Below are positions 33,703 through 40,538 of a stretch of DNA of 64,000 nt, piece by piece. The DNA is taken from contig NZ_JANZYP010000049.1 in assembly GCF_025506355.1 (NCBI RefSeq), positions 1 to 64,000 on the forward strand, given 5' to 3'. The translations under genes and the position numbers were made by a program. Positions within the stretch are counted from its first letter, which is position 1; the number at the start of each line of letters is the position of its first letter. The notes beneath the pieces are model-generated. The model ran no database searches. It was not told the origin of the DNA and worked only from the letters and a program-made list of their open reading frames with translations. The DNA is from Sphaerisporangium corydalis (GTDB taxonomy: Bacteria > Actinomycetota > Actinomycetes > Streptosporangiales > Streptosporangiaceae).

Positions 33703-34398
33703 TCACCAGCGAATGCGGACTTTCTTGTACGCCAGAGCCGCGTACCTCTCCGTGATCTTTCTGCTGACCGCTTGGCGCGCCACGTGCTCCAGGAATATCA
33801 ACGTACCGTTGTGGCGGACGAGCACAGAGTTCACGTAGATGGGATCGATGTCGTCCGTATCAGCCTTGATGCGCATGGCAGCCGTCCCGGCGCCCAACTT
33901 GCGCATCTTGATGGGAGTGATGGTGACGGAGACGATGCCCATGACGCTGCTCTGGAAGGAGAACGAGCGACACTGCGTGGCTATCCGAGAGAACTGTGCG
34001 AAGGTTTTGCGTGCGGTCGCATTGCTCATCTGGGCGAGTGTCTCGCTGACCACTACGGTCTTTCGTGTATCGGCCAGGATTCGATGGGCCTCGCCGGTGA
34101 CAGGGCCGGCAGGCTCTTCCCCCATAATGGGACACCCCTTCTCCAGGCCATCTATGGATCCGGAGTCCACAGCTACCTCTCTGAACCCACGCGGCAGGTC
34201 CGAGGTCCTGAGCAGTGCCGCTCTGAGTTGCTTCTGAGTGGGAACCCAACCGGCCGAGTGCCGTTCATCGGAGACCTGCGTGTCGATCTGGCTTGTACCG
34301 GCCGTCACTTCGGTACGTGCCATAGCTACTTTGATGGGCGTTGTCGTGAATATCATCACAAGGCCGCAGGTAAGGCCGATTGTGGCGAATCGTCGCAT
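33703..34398 (-). CDS. Secreted sensor-like hypothetical protein (231 aa)
   Basis: The protein has a signal peptide (MRRFATIGLTCGLVMIFTTT) and one exported domain with a Cys pair (KGCPIMGEE, IATQCRSFSF). Its start (TQKQLRAALLRTSDLPRGF) and the ETLAQMSNATARKTFAQF helix match the layout of the 31796 product. ATG 34398 is chosen because GGGAGGGG lies just upstream; a longer frame has no such signal. GC is near 56%, far below the window average, with codons such as ATA and AGA. It is probably acquired DNA. Function unknown. Confidence 0.65.
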   Translation of the reverse strand: MRRFATIGLTCGLVMIFTTTPIKVAMARTEVTAGTSQIDTQVSDERHSAGWVPTQKQLRAALLRTSDLPRGFREVAVDSGSIDGLEKGCPIMGEEPAGPVTGEAHRILADTRKTVVVSETLAQMSNATARKTFAQFSRIATQCRSFSFQSSVMGIVSVTITPIKMRKLGAGTAAMRIKADTDDIDPIYVNSVLVRHNGTLIFLEHVARQAVSRKITERYAALAYKKVRIRW

Positions 34399-34810
34399 AT
34401 GCGCCCCTCCCGCTGGATAAAAATCTTCCGCATAGGCCAAGCGTCCACGTCCGTGAGCCCGATTGGACAGCGGCCGTATTACCGTCGCCACCCTGCGAGG
34501 TCATCGACTTACCGAGAGTCTCCCTGTCCGGGCATCCTGCCGCAAGATATAAATCAATACCTGTCCGGCATACACCTCCACATCGTGACATGTCGGGAGG
34601 AGAACCATCGGCTCGCGCAATATCTGCCGACCGTTACCTCCAGAGGAAGTCCTTTCCGCTCAGGTTCGAGGGCCACTCAACCAGAATTACATTCTGTTTA
34701 GGCTTCGTGGTCGCGAGCGATATGGATGGATTTGAAAGGATTTCTGATGGTCGTCGGCGGGTAAGACGGCAACGAACTTCTCCGGCACCTCGACTGGGAC
34801 CTGATTCACG
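34399..34810. other. Right flank of the island, no gene seen
   Basis: About 410 bp of lower-GC DNA upstream of the 33703 gene. It should contain that gene's promoter. Several short frames cross it without start signals. The last 10 bp before the repeat differ from those before the left copy, so the repeat boundary is sharp. Confidence 0.45.
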
Positions 34811-34858
34811 AGTCAGGCGAGGTTACCCGCGGGTCACAGGATTCTTATGGACCAGGTC
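34811..34858. repeat. 48-bp direct repeat, right copy
   Basis: Perfect second copy of 31311-31358 in the same orientation. It ends with ATGGACCAGGTC, and an open frame into the pentapeptide-repeat protein could start at that ATG (34847), though a better start lies at 35024. Confidence 0.9.
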
Positions 34859-35023
34859 TCCACGGTGAACTTCGCCGCGCCGTGCTGGACCGCTGAAGGG
34901 GATGGCCGCCGAGGGACAGGAACCGGCACGCGACGGGTCGTTCGACGAATGGGGGCACCCGCTGGACCTCGTGGCAGGACAAAGCGCGACGCGCGGACCG
35001 GTGCGGATGCTAGCAATTGGGGC

Positions 35024-36157
35024 ATGATCAGCAAATCCCCGCGCCTGCCCGCACGCGCGGTCATCGCAGCGGCGGCAGCGGCCAAGGCCCGTCGTACCGC
35101 CCGGCTCGCGGCCCCACCCAGTCCCGCTCCACCCAGTCCCGCCCCAGCCAGCCCTGCCCCGCCTCGCCGGACCGGCGGCCGGCGGCGATTGCGCCGGTTG
35201 GTCTGGCTGCTCATCGCGGTCGCGGTGAACGTGGCCCTGGTCTGCGCGGCGATGGTGCTGGACGTTCCGGACTGGGCCCGCTGGGCCTTGGGCGGCACCG
35301 CGATGGCCGTGGTCTCCAGCCTGGGGATCGCCGTCCTGATCGGACCCGCCGCCCGTCGCCTGGCCGGCGAACGTGAGCCGCTCACCGCCGCCGAACGCCG
35401 GCAGATGACCGCCACCGAACGCGTCGAGGCCGTGAACGCCGCCAGGCACACCCTGATCCAGGCCGCCACCGGGCTGGTCGTCATCGGCGGCGTCGTGTTC
35501 ACCGCCCAAGGCCTCTGGTACACCGCCCAGAGCCTGGACGCCTCCCGCGAGGCCCAGCGCACCACCGAGCAAGGACAACTCACCGACCGCTACACAAAAG
35601 CCGTCGAACAACTCGGGTCCCGCACGTCCGTGGACATCCGGCTGGGCGGCATCTACGCCCTCGAACGCCTCGCCCAGGACTCCCCCCGCGACCACCAGAC
35701 CATCGGCGACGTCCTGGCCGCGTTCATCCGCGAACACGACCCGAAACCCGAGGCCGCCATGCCCGCCACACCCGCCACCGACATCCAGGCCGCTCTCACC
35801 GTCATCAGCCGAGACCGGCTCGACCGTGACTTCGGATTCGACCTGAAGAACATCCGCATCCGGGGCGCGGACCTCGGAGGCGCGAACCTGTGGGGCATGA
35901 AACTGAACGGCGCGGACCTGGTCGGCGCGGACCTGGGCTACGCGAACCTGCGCTACGTGAAGCTGAGCGGCGCGAACCTGGTCGGTGCGAACCTGAACCG
36001 CGCGGACCTGGTCAGTGCGAACCTGAGCGGCGCGGATCTGAGAGGCGCGGACCTGGTCGGTGCGAACCTGGGTGGCGCTGACCTGCGACTGGTGAAGGGC
36101 CTGACGCCCGACCAGATCCGCAGCGTGGCCATCACCGACTCCTCGACGACGTTCTGA
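35024..36157 (+). CDS. Membrane-anchored pentapeptide-repeat protein
   Basis: The 377-residue protein has a basic Ala/Pro-rich N-terminus (about residues 1-60), a hydrophobic pair (LVWLLIAVAVNVALVC and WALGGTAMAVVSSLGIAVL), a third hydrophobic stretch (LIQAATGLVVIGGVVFTAQG) and a cytosolic linker typical of the family (TDRYTKAVEQLGS...DIRLGGIYALERLAQDS). About 18 pentapeptide repeats of A(D/N)LxG type follow (GADLGGANLWG, GANLVGANLNRADL). These fold into a right-handed four-sided beta helix. Some relatives mimic DNA; most are of unknown role. ATG 35024 follows TTGGGGC; an upstream in-frame start lies in the direct repeat. It sits just outside the island. Confidence 0.85.
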   Translation: MISKSPRLPARAVIAAAAAAKARRTARLAAPPSPAPPSPAPASPAPPRRTGGRRRLRRLVWLLIAVAVNVALVCAAMVLDVPDWARWALGGTAMAVVSSLGIAVLIGPAARRLAGEREPLTAAERRQMTATERVEAVNAARHTLIQAATGLVVIGGVVFTAQGLWYTAQSLDASREAQRTTEQGQLTDRYTKAVEQLGSRTSVDIRLGGIYALERLAQDSPRDHQTIGDVLAAFIREHDPKPEAAMPATPATDIQAALTVISRDRLDRDFGFDLKNIRIRGADLGGANLWGMKLNGADLVGADLGYANLRYVKLSGANLVGANLNRADLVSANLSGADLRGADLVGANLGGADLRLVKGLTPDQIRSVAITDSSTTF

Positions 36158-36386
36158 ACGCGGTGGGTGACCGAATCCGCGCCAAGCCGGGCGGCCAAGG
36201 CGAAGGGGGGCCAGGGCAAAGGGGGTGTCCGAGGCGAAGGGGGTGTCCGAGGCAAAGGGGGCGGCCAAGGCGGCGGGGGTGCGTCCGAGGCGACGGGGTG
36301 CGTCCAAAAGCGGTCGTCCCGCCGAAGACAATGTCGTGACCGTACGGGCCGCCGGCCGCGGGCGGTGAGCGGGGGAGGGTGGGCCC
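36158..36386. repeat. G-rich tandem repeats upstream of the oxidoreductase
   Basis: From about 36195 to 36310 an 18-bp unit of the type GAGGCAAAGGGGGTGTCC is repeated about five times with variation. It carries several GGGGG runs on the plus strand, enough to form a G-quadruplex. No gene is supported here. Confidence 0.65.
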
Positions 36387-37607
36387 ATGCCCGAGACAGT
36401 GGTGATCGCCGGTGCCGGGCTCGCCGGCCTGGCCTGCGCCGTGCGGCTGAGCGCGGCCGGGGTCCCCGTCCGCGTGCTGGAGGCGGGCGACGCCGTGGGC
36501 GGCCGGGTGCGCACCGACGTGGTCGCCGGCTTCCTCCTCGACCGCGGGTTCCAGGTCTTCAACACCGCCTACCCCGAGGCCGCCCGGGTCCTCGACATCG
36601 GCGCGCTGGACCTGCGCCCGCTCGGCTCGGGGCTGCTGGTCTTCCGCGACGGCCGGCGCGAGCGCGTGATGCTCCCGTGGCGGCACCCGGCGCACGCCCT
36701 CAGCGCCCTGCTGGCCCAGGTCGGCTCGCTCTCCGACAAGGGCGCGCTCGCGGCGATGACCGGCCGCGACCTGCTGCTGCCCGCCTCGGCGGTGCGCGGC
36801 GGGACCGAGCGCACGACGGCCGCCGAGCTGCGCCATTGGGGCATCTCCGACGAGATGATCGACACGCTCCTGCGCCCCTTCCTGTCCGGCGTGCTGCTGG
36901 AACGGGAGCTGTCGACCTCCAGCCGCGTCTTCCACCTGTTCTGGCGCTCGTTCGCCAGAGGCACGATCGGCCTGCCCGCGCTCGGCATGTACCGGATCCC
37001 CGCCCAGCTCGCCGCCAGGCTCCCCGAGCGCACGGTCTCCCTCGGGACGCCGGTGGCGGCCGTCACCGAGGACGGCGTGACGCTCCGGGACGGCCGCGAG
37101 ATCGGTGCCGCCGCCGTCGTGGTGGCCACCGACCCGGCCACCGCCGCCAGGTTGCTCCCCGGCCTGAAGGTGCCCGAGATGCGCGCCACGACCACCTTCT
37201 ACCACGCGGCCCCGAGATCACCGCTCGGCGAGCCCACGCAGATCGTCGACCCCGGGGGCGCCATCACCGGCACGATCGTCCTCACCGAGGCCGCCCCCGA
37301 CTACGCCACGGACGGCCGGGCCCTGATCTCCACCTCGGTCCTCGGCGTCGCCGGTGACCTGGACGAGCCGCGCGTGCGTGAACGCCTCACCCAGATCTAC
37401 GGCGACACCTCCTCCTGGGAGCACATCGCGACCTACCCGATCGAGGCGGCCCTCCCGGCGATGCCGCCGCCGATGCCGCTCCGCCGCCCGGTCGAGTTCG
37501 CCCCCGGCCGCTACGTCTGCGGCGACCACCGCGACACCGGCTCCATCCAGGGCGCCCTGGTCTCCGGCCGCCGCACCGCCGAAACCCTCCTCACCCGCCT
37601 TAAGTGA
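36387..37607 (+). CDS. FAD-dependent amine-oxidase-like oxidoreductase
   Basis: The 406-residue protein is an FAD-dependent oxidoreductase of the amine oxidase/phytoene desaturase type. The dinucleotide-binding start VVIAGAGLAGLACAVRL with VLEAGDAVGGRVRTD is complete, and the C-terminal FAD motif is CGDHRDTGSIQGALVSGRRT. It is probably soluble and may oxidise an isoprenoid or amine; the substrate is not evident because no carotenoid or amine genes adjoin it. ATG 36387 follows GGGGGAGGG. It appears to be a single-gene transcript behind the G-rich repeats. Confidence 0.87.
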   Translation: MPETVVIAGAGLAGLACAVRLSAAGVPVRVLEAGDAVGGRVRTDVVAGFLLDRGFQVFNTAYPEAARVLDIGALDLRPLGSGLLVFRDGRRERVMLPWRHPAHALSALLAQVGSLSDKGALAAMTGRDLLLPASAVRGGTERTTAAELRHWGISDEMIDTLLRPFLSGVLLERELSTSSRVFHLFWRSFARGTIGLPALGMYRIPAQLAARLPERTVSLGTPVAAVTEDGVTLRDGREIGAAAVVVATDPATAARLLPGLKVPEMRATTTFYHAAPRSPLGEPTQIVDPGGAITGTIVLTEAAPDYATDGRALISTSVLGVAGDLDEPRVRERLTQIYGDTSSWEHIATYPIEAALPAMPPPMPLRRPVEFAPGRYVCGDHRDTGSIQGALVSGRRTAETLLTRLK

Positions 37608-37658
37608 ACCCACGTGGGCCTGGGGGCGCGTTCTTCACGTCGCCGATCCGGAGGACGG

Positions 37659-38726
37659 TCAGTCGCGCTCGACGGCCACCACGTTGTACGGGGTCGTGGG
37701 GGTGGGGGGTGTGGTGAAGCGGGCGTTGGGGAGGTAGAGGCGGTCGCGGAAGGGGGCGATCGTGGTGGGGACGTCGAAGCGCCCGTCCGCCAGCTTGCGG
37801 ACCACCTTCCCGGACGTGGCGTGGCGGTCCAGGGAGAGGGAGGTCACGGTGTTCAGGCGGTTCTGCACGACGTGCAGGACGCGGCCCTGCAGCAGCAGGC
37901 CGTCCCCGTTGACCAGGGATTCGGTGCCGAGGTCCACCAGGGTGGCCTTCCCGGTCGACGGGTCGACGCGGAACAGCTTGCCGGTGTTGGACTGGACGAC
38001 GAGCAGGGCCTTGTGGTCGGGCGTGGGGGCGATGCCGTTGGCGTTGTTGCCCGTGGTGTAGACGATGTCACCGCTCAGCGGCACGGAGACCGCCTGGTCC
38101 GGCAGCTTGCCGTGCCGCCCGAACGGCAGCTTGTACAGCACGGGGTTGGCCGAGTCGGTGAAGTACGCCGCGTCGCGGGTGAGCACGACGTCGTTGACGA
38201 ACGAGGTGCCGGTGGCGAGCCGGTAGCTCGCGAGCACCTTCCCGGTTCGGGTGTCGACCACGCGGGCGTCGCCGCCGGTGCCGCCGGCGACGAACAACCG
38301 GCCGCGCGCGTCGACCTTGAGGCCGAGCGAGGGGGTGCCAGGCCCGGGACTGATGATCTTGCCCTGGCCGGTGCGCAGGTCCGCCCGGTAGATGGCGCCG
38401 GTCGCGCGCGACCCGAAGTACGCGGCCGGGCCCGGTCCGATGGCGATCCCCTCCGGCTGGAACCCGTCCGGAAGGGAGAACTCGTCGGGATAGGCCGGCT
38501 TCTTCGCGGAAGCGGAAGCGGGCACGGACGCGGAAGCGGGCACGGACGCGGAAGCGGACGCGGGCACGGAAGCGGACGCGGGGAATGTGGCCGTGGTCGA
38601 GGAGGACGAGGTCGTGGAGGACGTGGCCGTGGACGCCTCGGTTCGGGGGCCCGCCTCGGCGGACGCGGACGCCGGGGCTCCGGCGAGCGCGGTCAACAGG
38701 CCTGCCAGGAGAACTGCCGCCTTCAT
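37659..38726 (-). CDS. Secreted beta-propeller (SMP-30/NHL-like) protein
   Basis: The 355-residue protein has a signal peptide (MKAAVLLAGLLTALAGAPAS), a Ser/Thr/Ala/Pro linker with tandem PASASV units (about residues 25-75) and a propeller domain (YPDEFSLPDGFQPEGIAIG onward) with repeated G.L.VDARGRLFVAGG, DVVLTRDAAYFTDS and NANGIAPTPDHKALLVVQ blades. Such secreted proteins include lactonases and binding proteins; activity here is unknown. The linker DNA (about 38505-38590) repeats GCGGAAGCGGGCACGGAC. ATG 38726 is chosen over the in-frame ATG 38741 because it gives a typical signal peptide. It lies downstream of the ThuA gene but past a terminator. Confidence 0.75.
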   Translation of the reverse strand: MKAAVLLAGLLTALAGAPASASAEAGPRTEASTATSSTTSSSSTTATFPASASVPASASASVPASASVPASASAKKPAYPDEFSLPDGFQPEGIAIGPGPAAYFGSRATGAIYRADLRTGQGKIISPGPGTPSLGLKVDARGRLFVAGGTGGDARVVDTRTGKVLASYRLATGTSFVNDVVLTRDAAYFTDSANPVLYKLPFGRHGKLPDQAVSVPLSGDIVYTTGNNANGIAPTPDHKALLVVQSNTGKLFRVDPSTGKATLVDLGTESLVNGDGLLLQGRVLHVVQNRLNTVTSLSLDRHATSGKVVRKLADGRFDVPTTIAPFRDRLYLPNARFTTPPTPTTPYNVVAVERD

Positions 38727-38835
38727 TGGAGAACATCCCATCTCTCACAGGTGCAGTGATTTACCGAAATGCCCGCCAAGGCCGTTCGTCTAACCTTCCA
38801 TTCCACGCGCCCGGCCACACTCCACCATCGAAAGG

Positions 38836-38876
38836 ACGCGCCCCCGGTGGCCGATGGCCGGCCGCCGGGGGCGCGT
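38836..38876. terminator. Terminator between ThuA and propeller genes
   Basis: ACGCGCCCCCGG (38836-38847) pairs perfectly with CCGGGGGCGCGT (38865-38876); the loop can itself pair (GGCCGATGGCC). It follows the ThuA stop on the minus strand by about 70 bp. Confidence 0.85.
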
Positions 38877-38948
38877 CTTGTCTCGCGGGTGGAATACGGA
38901 TCAGGTCAGGTTCGGGCCGGATCGGATCGGATCCGGGTCAGGGCCGGG

Positions 38949-40538
38949 TCAGGTGCCGTAGACCTCCATCTCCCAGAGGGAGTATCCGTAGCCGGTGGCG
39001 CGTTGGGTGCCGTACATGCGGACGTAGCGTGCTGTTGTGGCGGTGAAGGTGAGGTCGTCGGTGCCGCCGTCGGATGCGGTGACGGTGCTGGCGGCGGTCC
39101 AGGTGGTGTTGTTGGTGGAGGTTTCGATGCGGTAGGCCTTGCCGTAGGCGGCTTCCCAGGTGAGTTTGACCCGGTTGACCGAGCGGTTGGCGCCGAGGTC
39201 GATGGTGATCCATTGGGGGTCGGCGAAGGCGGAGGACCATCGGGTTCCGGCGTTGCCGTCGGTGACCGCGGAGGCGGGGGTGCCCGCGTTCTCGACGGAG
39301 GAGGCGGTCGCCGGCTTACCGGCCGACAGCAGGCCCGTCGTGGGAGTGATGGTCGGGGTGGGGGTGGGGGTGGGCGTCGGGGTGACGGTGCCCTTGGTCA
39401 GGGTGAACTCGTCGATGTCGAACAGCGAGCCCGCCCCGCCGGTGAACACCAGGAACAGCGGCCCGGTGCCCGTCCCGGTCAGGGTGGTGGTCACGGTCTG
39501 CCAGTTCTCCCACCCGCCGGTGGCCGGTGCGGCGACCGAGCCGAGCAGTGTGCCGGTGGCCGAGCCGGCCCGCACCTGGATGGTGCCGCCGGTCCCCGCC
39601 GACGCGATGCGCGCCGAGAAGCCGGTGGCCCCGGTGACGTCGGTGGAGGAGAAGCCCAGCCAGTCGCCGTTCTCGACGTACCCGACGGCCTTGCCGCCCT
39701 TGGCGCTGGCCTTGTCGACGATCTGGACGCCGGCCTGGGAGGAGAAGCTCTCCGCCTGGGTCGCGTTCGAGGGCGGCGGCGCCGTGCAGTCACCGGCGGC
39801 GACGCCGGCCGCCCAGCGGATCCCGCCGAGCAGGTGCGCGCGGAACGCCGGCTCGGCGTACGACTCCTGCGTGTGGCCGAGCCCGGTGTACCAGGCGCGT
39901 CCGCCCTGGTACGGGTGGCACCACGCGATGGGGTGGTCGGCGCCCATCGACCCGCCGGTGTAGGTCGACTCGTCGAGCCTGGCCAGCACGTGCGCGACCT
40001 CGCGCGGGTTGGTGCGGTAGTTGTACAGCTCGTCGGTCCGCACCCACGCGGCGGGAAGGTGCGCGGTCGAGGGGTGGGTGGTGTCGTCGACCCGCACGGT
40101 GACCTGCTGGATGGCCGGGTGGGAGGCGAACCACGCCCCGACCAGCCCGCCGTAGTAGGGCCAGTCGTACTCGGTGTCGGCCGCCGCGTGCACGCCGACG
40201 TACCCGCCGCCCGCGGCGATGTAGGACTCGAACGCCGTCTGCTGCGCGGCGTTGAGCACGTCGCCGGTCGTGCTCAGGAAGATGACGACCTTGTAGTTGG
40301 CCAGGTTGGCCGTGGTGAACGCGGTGGCGTCCTCCGTGGCGTCGACGGTGAACCCGTTGGCGGTGCCGAGGTCGCGGACGGCGGCGATGCCGGCCGGGAT
40401 GGAGTCGTGCCGGAACCCGGCGGTCTTGGAGAACACGAGCACCTTGTAGGCCGGGTCGGCGGCCATGGCCATGGGCGCCCCGACCGCGATGACGGCCATG
40501 ATCAACCCCGTAAGGATCATGGTGATGATTTTAGACAC
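38949..40538 (-). CDS. Secreted ThuA-like protein with CBM6 and CBM32 modules
   Basis: The 529-residue protein has a signal peptide (KIITMILTGLIMAVIAVGAP), a ThuA-like trehalose-utilisation/glutamine-amidotransferase-like domain (about 28-245; VLVFSKTAGFRHDSIPAGI, GGGYVGVHAAADTEYDWPYY, ARLDESTY), a CBM6-type beta-sandwich (AESFSSQAGVQIVDKASAKG...VENGDWLGF, to about 385), a Pro/Thr linker and a C-terminal CBM32. GTG 40538 is used: GGAGG lies 6 bp upstream within the end of the preceding gene, with an 8-bp overlap that suggests translational coupling. It probably acts outside the cell on sugars produced by the preceding dehydrogenase. Its CBM32 DNA is nearly identical to that of the preceding gene. 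Confidence 0.87.
   Translation of the reverse strand: MSKIITMILTGLIMAVIAVGAPMAMAADPAYKVLVFSKTAGFRHDSIPAGIAAVRDLGTANGFTVDATEDATAFTTANLANYKVVIFLSTTGDVLNAAQQTAFESYIAAGGGYVGVHAAADTEYDWPYYGGLVGAWFASHPAIQQVTVRVDDTTHPSTAHLPAAWVRTDELYNYRTNPREVAHVLARLDESTYTGGSMGADHPIAWCHPYQGGRAWYTGLGHTQESYAEPAFRAHLLGGIRWAAGVAAGDCTAPPPSNATQAESFSSQAGVQIVDKASAKGGKAVGYVENGDWLGFSSTDVTGATGFSARIASAGTGGTIQVRAGSATGTLLGSVAAPATGGWENWQTVTTTLTGTGTGPLFLVFTGGAGSLFDIDEFTLTKGTVTPTPTPTPTPTITPTTGLLSAGKPATASSVENAGTPASAVTDGNAGTRWSSAFADPQWITIDLGANRSVNRVKLTWEAAYGKAYRIETSTNNTTWTAASTVTASDGGTDDLTFTATTARYVRMYGTQRATGYGYSLWEMEVYGT
38952..39300 (-). repeat. CBM32 coding block duplicated at 40536-40885
   Basis: About 345 bp encoding the C-terminal discoidin domain of the ThuA-like protein match the 3' end of the adjacent dehydrogenase gene (offset about 1582 bp) with only scattered differences (for example GGTGCCGCCG against GATGGCGCCG). 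The identity is higher than needed for protein conservation, so recent duplication or gene conversion is likely. Confidence 0.85.

Noticed and set aside
34847-35023. N-terminal extension of the pentapeptide-repeat protein starting in the direct repeat
   Set aside because: The 59 extra residues look like untranslated sequence, and ATG 35024 has a nearby purine-rich signal. It cannot be fully excluded.
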